Of a stretch of DNA of 64,000 nucleotides, positions 25,468 through 35,275 are shown in pieces (the stretch's first letter is position 1; every line of letters begins with the position of its first letter). Source of the stretch: RBG-16-34-14 sp963727535 (GTDB taxonomy: Bacteria > Bacteroidota > Ignavibacteria > Ignavibacteriales > Ignavibacteriaceae); contig CAVSGR010000001.1 of assembly GCA_963727535.1 (NCBI GenBank), forward strand, positions 372,001-436,000, in the 5' to 3' direction. The notes below the pieces were generated by a model. It was not told the origin of the DNA, did no database searches, and saw only the letters and a program-made list of their open reading frames with translations. The translations under genes and the position numbers were made by a program.

Positions 25468-26444
25468 TAAAAACCTAAGATGATTGAAAACCTTTGTGCA
25501 TTGCCTAATCTTTCAAAATTGGAAAAGGAATAATCCACTGTACAATATGCAATTCTTAAAGGAATATTCGCTCCGAACCCAAAAGAATAATTTTGTTCAT
25601 CAACATTAAATTTATATCCACCTCTAAGAAAGATTATGTCTTTCCAACTATACTCAAACCCTGTAACAACATTCTCACTATTATCGTTCGGATGATTTAA
25701 CTGTATTGATGTTGTAATTCTATTATCTCCCGATTCGTATGGTTCAAAAGCAAAACCAATACGGAAAATTGTCGGAGGTGAAAAAGATTGCCAGTCTGAT
25801 TTTTCTCTTTTACCTACTAATACAACTTTGCCATCGGGTGCAAGTTGATTCCCAAAATTAGAAACTGTTACAGCAAATCTTGTAGATCCCAAACCTGTCC
25901 AGTAATATGTTCCGAGATCGATCATCACGCCGCGCATTTTTAATTTATCTAATGTTTCTTCAATGTATCGCACAGTTCCACCGAAACTGAATTTATCCGT
26001 CATCTTTCTTGAATAAGAAACTGCAAAAGCAATGTCACCATAGCCGAAATATTCCCCGGTACCAAATGGAGCAAATTCCGTTGTTACAGGCATGTCCTTT
26101 GTCGAAAGTGATATAAATGAAACTCCAACTGCATTAGTAGCATCAAGGTGATAAACACCTCCAAAGAAATCGTGATAAATATCTACAACCCATTGATTGT
26201 GAGAAAACATTAACTGGTTTTGATCAAACTGAACCAATCCCGCGGGATTCCAGTATAATGCCGATGCATCATTAGCAATTGCGATAAAAGATTCGCCCAT
26301 TGCAGTTGCTCTTCCTCCCACACCAATCTTCAAAAATTCTGCTGTAGAAATCCCTGCTCTTTGTCCTCCCAGATTAGGAAAGAGTTGTGCTTTGGTCTCA
26401 ATAAAAGCAGTTAACAAAATTATGACAATTAATATTTTCTTCAT
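25467..26444 (-). CDS. PorV/PorQ-family outer-membrane protein
   Basis: A signal peptide (1-19) is followed by GISTAEFLKIGVGGRATAMG and ANDASALYWNPAGL, hallmarks of PorV/PorQ proteins. Alternating beta strands and a C-terminal aromatic residue (RFSIILGF) fit an outer-membrane beta barrel. PorV takes part in T9SS cargo release; whether this copy does so or serves its neighbours is unknown. It overlaps or nearly abuts both neighbours in the operon. Confidence 0.88.
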   Translation of the reverse strand: MKKILIVIILLTAFIETKAQLFPNLGGQRAGISTAEFLKIGVGGRATAMGESFIAIANDASALYWNPAGLVQFDQNQLMFSHNQWVVDIYHDFFGGVYHLDATNAVGVSFISLSTKDMPVTTEFAPFGTGEYFGYGDIAFAVSYSRKMTDKFSFGGTVRYIEETLDKLKMRGVMIDLGTYYWTGLGSTRFAVTVSNFGNQLAPDGKVVLVGKREKSDWQSFSPPTIFRIGFAFEPYESGDNRITTSIQLNHPNDNSENVVTGFEYSWKDIIFLRGGYKFNVDEQNYSFGFGANIPLRIAYCTVDYSFSNFERLGNAQRFSIILGF

Positions 26445-26446
26445 TC

Positions 26447-29263
26447 TTAAAACTTTAAGCTAAGTCCTAACTTCACATTTCTTCTTGTTAAATATCTCGA
26501 AGGGTCAAAAGGATACGGAGAAATTGGTAATTGTAAATCGGGATAATTAGGATCATTCCAGCTATAAGGGACAGGATCACCGCTGTCATAAGCCTTACCT
26601 GTCGCGGGATTAATTATTGCCGAATTTTTTATATCCAATAAATTGTTTATTTCTATATTAAATGAAAAATTGAGATCTCCAATCGGGAAATACTTTTCAA
26701 AATTTAAATCAATCCAAAACCAGTTTTGTCCAACATCGGTATAAAGATCCGTTGTAGAAGCAATATATATTGGTCTGCCTTCTCCATCATATCCTGTGAA
26801 ATACGCCGGCGTATATCTTTTGCCGGATTCAAGGAAAAATCTTATATAAAGGTTGTAATCGTCAAGAATACCGTTTCCAAAACCGAATAATGCCTTATCT
26901 TTTCCAACATAAAAATTGGTAGTTAAAGAAGCCGTTATCGGTCTGTCCCATGGCATATATTTTTCTTTAACGGATTCGTTAATATCACCTTGCAGAACTA
27001 AAGCACCTTCAGAAGCTGAAGAACTTTTACCTGTAACTATTGCATAAGTTGCTGAAGCAGAACCATTAAACCAATCTCCAATTCTCTTTTTAAATTCTAC
27101 TTCAATTCCGCGTGAGCGTGCGTAATCGGAATTAACATAAGTAATAAAATTCTGGCTAATAAATCTTGCAGAAGATATTTTAGCAGATCTTGTATTTATA
27201 TAATCAAAAATATCTTTATAATAAGCAGTAACTGTAAGAACATCATTTGGAGTAAACTGAGTTTTTAAACCGAGTTCATAAGCAACTGTTGTTTCAGGAT
27301 TCAAATCTGGATTACCAAATTTCTGAAAAGATGACTGAGCATTTAAAGGACTTAATTTAGCATAAACGAATTGCGGTCTTGGCCATTTACTAAAATGTCC
27401 GTAAGAGAAAAATAATGTCTGGTTGGTAGAAACCGGGTGGGATATTCCAATCCGTGGACTGAGTCTTGCTTTAAATCTTCTTCCACCGAACCATCCAAAA
27501 GTATCATTCTTATAATCCTGTCGTGTTTGATCCGGAACAGTAATAACATCAGGATTGTTCACAGCATCATCTACATATTTACCGGGGAACCAATAGTCTA
27601 ACCTTAATCCAAAATTTAGAATCATTCCGCTAAAGTTTATATTATCCTGAGCATAAAAGGCTCCCATAGCCGGGTAAACTTTATATATATCGTTATTCAA
27701 ACCCAATTCACCAACCCATGGCTGATAAATATCTATTAGCTGCATTTCCTGAAATTTTGTTTCAAAGCCGGCTTTGAATTTATTCTTCTCATCAAAGAAA
27801 CTTGTTATATCTCCTTTTATTGAAAACTCATTTACATAATGATCATGCCAGGTGTAAGGATTCCCAAGATCCCAGAATCCATCTCCTGGTATAACTCCAA
27901 TTGTATCATGACCAAGATTGTAGTATTCCACAGGAAAGTTCGGAATATCTTTAGGTTGAACATAGTCGTACCACTTCTTACCATTTGCATCTACCCGAAG
28001 ATTTGTATAAAAGTAACCAAGAGTTAGATCATAATAAGTTGTTGCATTTAATGTGTGTGTTATACTTAAAGAACTGTATTTTGTATTATGAGTAAATACG
28101 TTAGCATTTGTTAGAATATTCTGAAATTCATATTGATAACCGGGACTTGGTTCAACGAATTCAAGATTAGTTTGAAGAGCACCGGTATTCTGACTTATTG
28201 AAACCGATTGGTTGAAAGAATAATTAATTTTAAATGTTGGAGAGGGTTTGTAAGTAAGATTGCCAAGCAAGTACCAATCATTGTTAGCTTCTGGTGCGAA
28301 TCTCGTTCCATAAAAAGTAGAAGAATAAAGTCTTCCTGCAGTAGGTTTATAATAACCTTGTGTAATTCCATCAGAAAAGCCGGAATAAAAACTCCCGAAG
28401 AAATAAACCTTACCGGGAATTTCAATTCCAATCTGTGGCAACAGAAACGATGTTATTGGTTCAGCTCCGCCAAGATCAACTTCTAATGTTTTACTATTAA
28501 ATATATGTGGTGAAGAACTGCTCCCGAGATTATCTGTTTTATAAGAAATATAACCGCTGTATTTGTCACTTCCCTCTTTTGTTTTCACGTTTACAACACC
28601 TGAGGTCGCTTGTCCGTATTCTGCATTGAATCCGCCAGTAATAACATCTACTTCCTGAACAGCATTTGCACTTAACTGAAGACCGAACCCGGTACCGGCT
28701 AAAGGATCCTGGATAGAAACACCGTTAAGCAGAAAAGCGTTTTCATAACTTCTGCCTCCACGTATATGAATTTCATTATCCGATTTAACTATTCCTGCCT
28801 GTTGTGCAACTACGTCAGAAATGTTTTCAACTACCGCATTTTCAATATCTTCTGAAGAGATTGTTTTTTTGCTTTGAGTTTCCTCAACATCAAGGAGAGG
28901 TTTTGAGCCTACGACAACAACATCACGGTCCAGCGTTAACGCCGATTCGCTCATCTTAACGTTTAATTCAGTAGTTCTTCCCGCTTCAATTTTAAAACCT
29001 GTATACTCTACCGGCTTATAACCAATAAAAGAAATTTTGATATCATAATTTCCCGGTGTAATATTATCCACAGTAAAACGACCATTAACATCTGTGGCAG
29101 CTCCGTAGTATGTTCCCTTGAAAATAATATTAACACCGATTAAAGGTTCGTTATTCGCTTCATCGGTAATCTTACCAATAAGCTTACCGTTGTTTTGGCT
29201 ATAATTAGTTTCACTTAGTACAAGTACGAAAAAGAAAACAATCAGTATAATTTTTTTCATCAT
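26447..29263 (-). CDS. TonB-dependent receptor with carboxypeptidase-like regulatory domain
   Basis: A signal peptide is followed by an N-terminal CarboxypepD_reg-like domain (GKLIGKITDEANNEPLIGVN, residues ~27-115), a plug domain (ENISDVVAQQAGIVKSDNEI then IRGGRSYENAFLLNGVSIQD) and a 22-strand barrel ending RRNVKLGLSLKF. The 938-residue layout is typical of SusC/OAR-like receptors. A TonB box is not obvious. Substrate unknown; no SusD partner lies beside it. It overlaps the upstream lipoprotein gene by 4 bp. Confidence 0.93.
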   Translation of the reverse strand: MMKKIILIVFFFVLVLSETNYSQNNGKLIGKITDEANNEPLIGVNIIFKGTYYGAATDVNGRFTVDNITPGNYDIKISFIGYKPVEYTGFKIEAGRTTELNVKMSESALTLDRDVVVVGSKPLLDVEETQSKKTISSEDIENAVVENISDVVAQQAGIVKSDNEIHIRGGRSYENAFLLNGVSIQDPLAGTGFGLQLSANAVQEVDVITGGFNAEYGQATSGVVNVKTKEGSDKYSGYISYKTDNLGSSSSPHIFNSKTLEVDLGGAEPITSFLLPQIGIEIPGKVYFFGSFYSGFSDGITQGYYKPTAGRLYSSTFYGTRFAPEANNDWYLLGNLTYKPSPTFKINYSFNQSVSISQNTGALQTNLEFVEPSPGYQYEFQNILTNANVFTHNTKYSSLSITHTLNATTYYDLTLGYFYTNLRVDANGKKWYDYVQPKDIPNFPVEYYNLGHDTIGVIPGDGFWDLGNPYTWHDHYVNEFSIKGDITSFFDEKNKFKAGFETKFQEMQLIDIYQPWVGELGLNNDIYKVYPAMGAFYAQDNINFSGMILNFGLRLDYWFPGKYVDDAVNNPDVITVPDQTRQDYKNDTFGWFGGRRFKARLSPRIGISHPVSTNQTLFFSYGHFSKWPRPQFVYAKLSPLNAQSSFQKFGNPDLNPETTVAYELGLKTQFTPNDVLTVTAYYKDIFDYINTRSAKISSARFISQNFITYVNSDYARSRGIEVEFKKRIGDWFNGSASATYAIVTGKSSSASEGALVLQGDINESVKEKYMPWDRPITASLTTNFYVGKDKALFGFGNGILDDYNLYIRFFLESGKRYTPAYFTGYDGEGRPIYIASTTDLYTDVGQNWFWIDLNFEKYFPIGDLNFSFNIEINNLLDIKNSAIINPATGKAYDSGDPVPYSWNDPNYPDLQLPISPYPFDPSRYLTRRNVKLGLSLKF

Positions 29264-30792
29264 GGTGTTAATCCAAAATCCTGGAAGAATACTTTGTTAA
29301 GTAAGCTTTTCACATTAGCACTTCCGCCATTTGCTTTATTTAAAGGAACACCTATGAAAAACAATTTCTTATCTAAGTCTGTAAAGCCGATATAACCTTT
29401 TAATTCATTGTTCGGGAAATAATATATCGGGATGCCTCCTAAGGGGTTTAGATAAAATGACTTTACTCTATAAATACTAGAGTTTAACTCTAAGTCAGGA
29501 TATTCAGGTTGAGTAGTATCTGATGAAATTTTAGCACCACTAAATAACGTGGTTTTAGAGCCACTTGAGTCGGTTCTAATTGGTAAAAAGCTTTGGATAG
29601 CAGCCAGATCGATTGCTTGTGGAAACTGCATAGAGAAAGCCATTTTTCCACCGCTTCCAATATAATTTTGAGTTGTAGCGCTCAACAAATCTAAAGATGG
29701 ATTATTATCTGTATACCAAAAGATATACTTGAAGAGTTTTAATGTTAGTAAGAATGTAACATTTAAATAAGGAGGCGTTTGATTATGAAAGTCATAAACA
29801 TCGTATTTGTTTTTCAGATTAAGACTGTCGCTGAACATTTGGGAATAAAATGACGCAGCATCATCCAGTGTAATATAATCATCAACTATAAGAAGATTTC
29901 CTTTCGGTTTTCTTACATACCAGGTTTTATCGTTTCCCGGCAACTCTATAAACTCAGATTTTGCTCCGGAAATATCTTCGGCTTGTACATATAACCTGTT
30001 ATTTCCGTTTAATGTCATACCTGGCAGTTTTTGCTGTGCAATATTTGATTCCAAACCTCCTATTAAAATTTCTGTTAAAGGTGAAGAAGATGTGAAATCA
30101 GTTGTCCTGACAGAAATATTTCTAACACTTCCATCGAGAGAAACAATATTGCCAGGATTAGATGTATCATTAAGTGCAATATTTATTTTAAGAATAGTCC
30201 CATCACCATCTATATCGCTGGCATCCCAGCCAAATGACATCACAGGAAAAGAAGTATCCGGCAAAACAGTTAGTTGATCCCATTTTATAATTGGTGCAGA
30301 ATTTTTAATAGGGAAATTAGCACTAGCCGGATTAGAATCAATTAAACCGATATCAACAAAACTTTCTCCCTGGTCCCAAACACCATTATTGTTTTTATCC
30401 GTAAATGGTTCCGGACCGTAGTCAATTCCGTTTTGATTAATATCTTTATCATAATTACCATTGCCCCCGTTATCAACAGCAGAGATCTGAAAAACATAAT
30501 TTGTATCAGCTATTCCTACCTGTAAAGCAAAAAGGCTGTCATTAGATTTGGTAAATGACCAATTTTTGCCATCCCAGGAAAAATAATATCCGATAACAAA
30601 TCCGTCGGGATCATCACCCCACCAATGAACATCAATCTTACTAGGCTGACTGCTGATTGACGAATCGGGATAGAGAAAAAGTCCCGTATGCGGCGGCTGA
30701 TTACCAATTGGATTATCAACTACTTCCTTTGTACAGGAAAGATATACAAATACGAGGAAGATGATAGAAATTATTTTTACAGCTTTTAACAT
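29260..30792 (-). CDS. Exported lipoprotein with calcium-loop-like repeats
   Basis: The lipobox VYLSC is at residues 17-21. The 510-residue protein has fibronectin-like segments (IDVHWWGDDPDGFVIGYYF and FGWDASDIDGDGT) and a dockerin/EF-hand-like acidic loop (DKNNNGVWDQGE). I cannot assign a function. A 4-bp overlap with the TonB-dependent receptor gene suggests a surface partner for that receptor. Confidence 0.75.
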   Translation of the reverse strand: MLKAVKIISIIFLVFVYLSCTKEVVDNPIGNQPPHTGLFLYPDSSISSQPSKIDVHWWGDDPDGFVIGYYFSWDGKNWSFTKSNDSLFALQVGIADTNYVFQISAVDNGGNGNYDKDINQNGIDYGPEPFTDKNNNGVWDQGESFVDIGLIDSNPASANFPIKNSAPIIKWDQLTVLPDTSFPVMSFGWDASDIDGDGTILKINIALNDTSNPGNIVSLDGSVRNISVRTTDFTSSSPLTEILIGGLESNIAQQKLPGMTLNGNNRLYVQAEDISGAKSEFIELPGNDKTWYVRKPKGNLLIVDDYITLDDAASFYSQMFSDSLNLKNKYDVYDFHNQTPPYLNVTFLLTLKLFKYIFWYTDNNPSLDLLSATTQNYIGSGGKMAFSMQFPQAIDLAAIQSFLPIRTDSSGSKTTLFSGAKISSDTTQPEYPDLELNSSIYRVKSFYLNPLGGIPIYYFPNNELKGYIGFTDLDKKLFFIGVPLNKANGGSANVKSLLNKVFFQDFGLTP

Positions 30793-30805
30793 ATACTTCT
30801 ATAAT

Positions 30806-30841
30806 CCCGGAGTTTCTCTCAGAAGAGGAGAAAACTCCGGG
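30806..30841. terminator. 10-bp inverted repeat in the exported-protein operon
   Basis: CCCGGAGTTT (30806-30815) and AAACTCCGGG (30832-30841) are perfectly inverted, with a further CTCT/AGAG pair inside. It lies between two leftward genes. No T-run follows on the minus strand, so it may be a processing or partial termination site. Confidence 0.5.
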
Positions 30842-30851
30842 GGTTTGTTTC

Positions 30852-32999
30852 TTATTTTAACAACATCATTTTCTTTACCTGATAATAATTCCCTGCTCTA
30901 AAACTATAGAAGTAAATTCCTGAGCTTAAATTGCTTGCATTAAATTTAATACTATAATTTCCAGGTGCTTCGCTTTCATTTACTAAAGTTTTTACTTCCT
31001 GCCCAAGAATATTAAATATCTTAACCGAAACCACGCTTTCCTTCGGTATAGAATATTCTATTGTTGTAGATGGGTTAAACGGGTTCGGATAATTCTGTTT
31101 AAGTGTATATGTTGTCGGCTGGACAAATTTTTCATCACTAACACCGACAACAAATCCCGTAAAATCATCATTTTGCCTTGGAACAATCTTATAATAACTA
31201 TGGGAATAAAATAAAACTCCGCTTATTTCAGAAAACGAAGAATTTAATTTTACCAGGATGTTAGAAGGATTGCCTGCTAAAGTAGTATCCCAGTTGTTAT
31301 AATAATTATGATTACCATCCTGAAATTCTATTCTTGCGTTACCTGAACCATCGTTTATAAAACTTTCACCATAGTTAGTTGTGGGATCTGCATTCTGGTC
31401 CGTAACCACAACATTTTTATAATCAATTAAAACACTTTCCCACTGTTCTGCACTTACATCGCCACCGCTTGTTTCTCCTATATCCCCGGTCTGTAAATCC
31501 ACAGGCTCAGGTAAAGGATTATTATGTGAATTAACAGCAATTTCTTTTAAAGAATCAATTGCAGTTACACTATAATTTTCCATTATTCTTCCAGTCAATG
31601 TAACATTGTCTCCTCGTTTAAACTTCAAAACATCGGCACCATTTATTCCTAAAGTTCCGATCATTATCCCACTCCAGGGACCAGTTCCATCCTGCATATA
31701 AACACGCAGTGGGGTGCTGCTTCCAAATCCGGGAATATCCGAAGTATCGGCTGTTACAATTCCCGAAAGCGTAACATAGTAACCATTGTATGAACTGTAG
31801 CCACTTCCCAATGGACTGTATTGCACATCGCGAATTGTTAAAGGAGAATCATTTACTTGATAGAAATAATTACCCTTTACTGTGTCAGATGGTGTATAAC
31901 CAACTAAATTGGAATCATCTTCTGCTGTAAAAAAGTAGTCGACAACTGTAGAGTCCTTACTTATTCCCGGTATGACTGCATAATAAACAGTCTCATCACT
32001 TAACGACTGAGTCATATCTGAAGTTACTCTATCTTCATTATCCATCCTGTAGTGAATCTGTACATTAGAAACATGTCCTGTATGTCCTTCTACTTTAGTG
32101 GAAACTGTATCTGGTTGATTTGTGCCTACTGCTACCGGGCTTCTTTTAACGTCAGAAAATGTTGGGGGAACCGATTCTATAACAATATCCTCCGGATAGA
32201 TGGGAAGTATTTCAAATACATCATTATAAACGGAAATTATTCCTCTTATAGAACTGATATACGTTCCATCTGCTGGCGGTTGATAATTTGAATATGGTAA
32301 TTTATGATCTAATCTGTAGTACCTTGATTGCGGATAAACAATAACATAATTCCCGTCTGAGTCATACGCATTGAAAGCTCCGTTACTTGCATTTCTGTTT
32401 GCAGAAGTTACATCGTGTATTTCTACATACATACCTGAATATTGAAAGCCACTTTTTACTTCTTGATTATTATCCTTCATAAAATCAGCAACAGTTAGCT
32501 GAATAGGATCCGGTCTCCCAAAATTATCCAAATAAGTGATTGCAGTAGGAGGATTAACAAGGAGTTTTAATTCATTTGTTTGACCATAGTTTGTTACTAC
32601 ACCTGTGACTTCAGCATAATCGCCATCATTGGCTATATCGAATAGGGTTGGCTGATTAGCAACTGACGTGTCTTGCTGGTAAAGATTTATACCACCCCAA
32701 GATTGTCCTTGGGTAGTATCTTGTAAATAAGAACCCCAGGCAGCACCATAATACATAATAGGAGTTCTTGCAGTGTCAGGGTCAACTAATGTTTTAATCA
32801 TTATAACACCTCTAACAGTTACAGTATCACCTTCCAGAGGTGAATGTTGATAACCCTTTGTATCTACAGAATCTATATATTGAATATCATGAATTGAAAC
32901 TAGTGGATGATCATTGGTCTTAGCTAATTTATTGCCTGACTGAGCAAATAATATTCCCACTCCAATGAAAAATGACACAACAAGTAATTTGCACTTCAT
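30852..32999 (-). CDS. Secreted T9SS protein with two OB-fold-like domains
   Basis: A signal peptide (1-19) precedes two OB-fold-like regions (about residues 30-270 with EGDTVTVRGVIMIKT, and 385-620 with YVTLSGIVTADTSDIPG). An Ig/Fn-like segment lies between. The C-terminal T9SS domain has NYPNPFNPSTTIEYSIP and ends KKMMLLK. The OB-like regions resemble the one in the PLD protein of the same operon, so the two may act on a shared substrate, possibly nucleic acid. Function not established. Confidence 0.8.
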   Translation of the reverse strand: MKCKLLVVSFFIGVGILFAQSGNKLAKTNDHPLVSIHDIQYIDSVDTKGYQHSPLEGDTVTVRGVIMIKTLVDPDTARTPIMYYGAAWGSYLQDTTQGQSWGGINLYQQDTSVANQPTLFDIANDGDYAEVTGVVTNYGQTNELKLLVNPPTAITYLDNFGRPDPIQLTVADFMKDNNQEVKSGFQYSGMYVEIHDVTSANRNASNGAFNAYDSDGNYVIVYPQSRYYRLDHKLPYSNYQPPADGTYISSIRGIISVYNDVFEILPIYPEDIVIESVPPTFSDVKRSPVAVGTNQPDTVSTKVEGHTGHVSNVQIHYRMDNEDRVTSDMTQSLSDETVYYAVIPGISKDSTVVDYFFTAEDDSNLVGYTPSDTVKGNYFYQVNDSPLTIRDVQYSPLGSGYSSYNGYYVTLSGIVTADTSDIPGFGSSTPLRVYMQDGTGPWSGIMIGTLGINGADVLKFKRGDNVTLTGRIMENYSVTAIDSLKEIAVNSHNNPLPEPVDLQTGDIGETSGGDVSAEQWESVLIDYKNVVVTDQNADPTTNYGESFINDGSGNARIEFQDGNHNYYNNWDTTLAGNPSNILVKLNSSFSEISGVLFYSHSYYKIVPRQNDDFTGFVVGVSDEKFVQPTTYTLKQNYPNPFNPSTTIEYSIPKESVVSVKIFNILGQEVKTLVNESEAPGNYSIKFNASNLSSGIYFYSFRAGNYYQVKKMMLLK

Positions 33000-33014
33000 A
33001 TAATTACTCCTTTA

Positions 33015-35129
33015 CTATTTTATTATTAAAAATTTTCCTCTTTTAATATCCCCGGTATTAGAATCTTTTACAGTATATAAATACAAACCTGTAGCAATTG
33101 CCTGGTCATTGTCTGATAAAAGATCCCAAGCATCTTCTCCTCCAGTCATTATTTGATTACCGGAACTTGCATAAGTCTGGAACCACTTTATGTCGGAGCC
33201 ATTATTATTCTGATGGTGTTCAATCCTTTTTACTATATCACCCGAAAGAGTATAAATGGTAATCTCGCATTCAGAAGGAAGATTATAAAAATATATTTTT
33301 CTTAACCGTTCAGTGCTTCCATCCCAATATGCATTACCGTAATAAGGATTGGGATAAACACCTATCTGAGCTGTATCTCTATCATTTGGTAATGTACCGG
33401 GAAGTATCCGGTTCATTGATGCAATCGGGCTTGATTCAAGGCTCTCTAAATTATTATCAGGATCACCTTTATCGAACGCTGTTACAGAAAACAAATACTG
33501 CCAGCCATTTAATAAACTATCAAGATCAAATTTGTAATAATATTTAGTAGTATCGCCTGGAAATGTGACTGGCTCTTTTAATTTAACTTTCGAAAAACCC
33601 GTATTAAAACCAAATGCATTGTTTGTACTATCGAATTGAGCCAGAGTAACAAGCGATGATAAAGCATCCTGAGCAAGATTAAGATCAAACCCGGCTTCAG
33701 TTCTATAAAGCCTGTACCCTTCAAAATCTTTTTTGCCTGATATCGGATCAACAGAAGACTCGGCACGGTTATCCCAATAAATAGTTGCGTTCTGATTACC
33801 GGGAACAACTTTTACTTTTGGAGTAAGAGGAGGTGACGGCAAAATATATCTGGTAATTTTTCCATTTCCATCAAGGTCCTCACCCGCGTCAAGTATTCCA
33901 TTCCTGTTTCTGTCTTCACCAAAATATGCTCTCCGTGCCCATTCGGCATTTGAATATAAATTTAATTTTTGTTCTTTAGTATCTAATGAAGCTGCATCCG
34001 TACCATATTTTTTTGCACACACGATTGCAAAGACAACATTAATGGAATCTCCCGGTGCAATATGTTTGAAAGAACCATTTGTTATTAACTCTGAACGATT
34101 TGATGAAACTTTTAATGCAGATGGATCTACTCCATTATTATACCTGTTACTGCCACCAAAATATCCCTGCATCTTTCTGTACCTGTCAACATCAACGCTT
34201 GGTGAAAAGAAATTCGGATCAGAAGTGTTTTTATATTGCCAGCTAACAAAATTTACAGAAGGTATAATATTTTCACCTACTGTAAAAGCACTATCCAGGG
34301 TTGGTGTGGAACCAAGAAACTGAATACCGATATAACTATTTGTATACCCTACGTCTCCTGTTGCATCATAAGTATATGCAATTTTCATCGAATCACTATA
34401 TCCTTCAGCACCTTTATCATAAAATGGCGCACCAATCCGGGGTGATGTTATTTTTGTATTTCGGACAACTGCATCAGTCCATAATCCTACGTAAACACTG
34501 TCTATATATTTTTTGGTTACATTCTTAATCGTATAATTCATTATCACAAAAAAATCAGCAAAAGGATAATTCCACGCATAACACTCCTGGTGCACAGCTA
34601 TACCGAGAGGATTGTGATCCTGGATTGTTTCTCCATTTGAAAGTGTTTGATTGGTATCGGCAAAATCCATTATAAAATCCTGGTGAGAGATTGCATAAGG
34701 ATCGTAATATCTTGAGTTTAAGAGTGAAGATCTTTCAACAATAAAACTTCCGGGATTATTCGTAAACTCAAAACCTCCTCCCCGTGTTGATACTGAAGAT
34801 GCATCGACGGAACCGGTTGTTACGAAAGGACCAACCCTATTGTGGTGAAGTGAATCTGTGCTAATAAAACCACCGACCCATAAACTTCCATCAAAAATAT
34901 GTTCAATACCACTTCCTAAAGGATATTCACAACTTGGCTGTTGCGGCCAAAGAGCAAAACCGTTTCCATACATACCAAAATTTGTTAGGGTAAGACCAAT
35001 GTTCCCTACGTTGGTATATTTTGAATTATCGTCGTTTAAAACTTTACCTAATTTTTTGTCGTCACCAGGATTTGGCGCGAAACAAAAAGAAAATAATATG
35101 GCGAACAGTAGAAATAAATGTTTTCTCAT
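33015..35129 (-). CDS. Large secreted T9SS protein of unknown function
   Basis: A 704-residue exported protein: signal peptide (1-18), a long beta-rich region (VGNIGLTLTNFGMYGNGFA; FDGSLWVGGF), an acidic metal-loop-like segment (EDRNRNGILDAGEDLDGNGK), a fibronectin-like domain (ATIYWDNRAES) and a divergent T9SS-type C-terminus (GVYPNPYYGNAYWDG, ending RGKFLIIK). It is the first gene of the leftward exported-protein operon. Confidence 0.8.
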   Translation of the reverse strand: MRKHLFLLFAILFSFCFAPNPGDDKKLGKVLNDDNSKYTNVGNIGLTLTNFGMYGNGFALWPQQPSCEYPLGSGIEHIFDGSLWVGGFISTDSLHHNRVGPFVTTGSVDASSVSTRGGGFEFTNNPGSFIVERSSLLNSRYYDPYAISHQDFIMDFADTNQTLSNGETIQDHNPLGIAVHQECYAWNYPFADFFVIMNYTIKNVTKKYIDSVYVGLWTDAVVRNTKITSPRIGAPFYDKGAEGYSDSMKIAYTYDATGDVGYTNSYIGIQFLGSTPTLDSAFTVGENIIPSVNFVSWQYKNTSDPNFFSPSVDVDRYRKMQGYFGGSNRYNNGVDPSALKVSSNRSELITNGSFKHIAPGDSINVVFAIVCAKKYGTDAASLDTKEQKLNLYSNAEWARRAYFGEDRNRNGILDAGEDLDGNGKITRYILPSPPLTPKVKVVPGNQNATIYWDNRAESSVDPISGKKDFEGYRLYRTEAGFDLNLAQDALSSLVTLAQFDSTNNAFGFNTGFSKVKLKEPVTFPGDTTKYYYKFDLDSLLNGWQYLFSVTAFDKGDPDNNLESLESSPIASMNRILPGTLPNDRDTAQIGVYPNPYYGNAYWDGSTERLRKIYFYNLPSECEITIYTLSGDIVKRIEHHQNNNGSDIKWFQTYASSGNQIMTGGEDAWDLLSDNDQAIATGLYLYTVKDSNTGDIKRGKFLIIK

Positions 35130-35189
35130 TAACGTAGTCAGAAAAAGAAACTAAATAACAACCTCTCTAAAGCGGTAACTGAAGATAAC

Positions 35190-35214
35190 AATATTTATTT
35201 AGGAAATAAATATT
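35190..35214. terminator. AT-rich 11-bp hairpin downstream of lipA
   Basis: AATATTTATTT and AAATAAATATT are perfectly inverted around AGG. It lies between the lipA stop and the next leftward gene. Being all A/T, it is a weak terminator candidate. Confidence 0.35.
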
Positions 35215-35275
35215 CTCTTATTAAGTTTTTATGACCTTTTATAGATTTACTAAAGAAGAAACCGATAATCGAATG

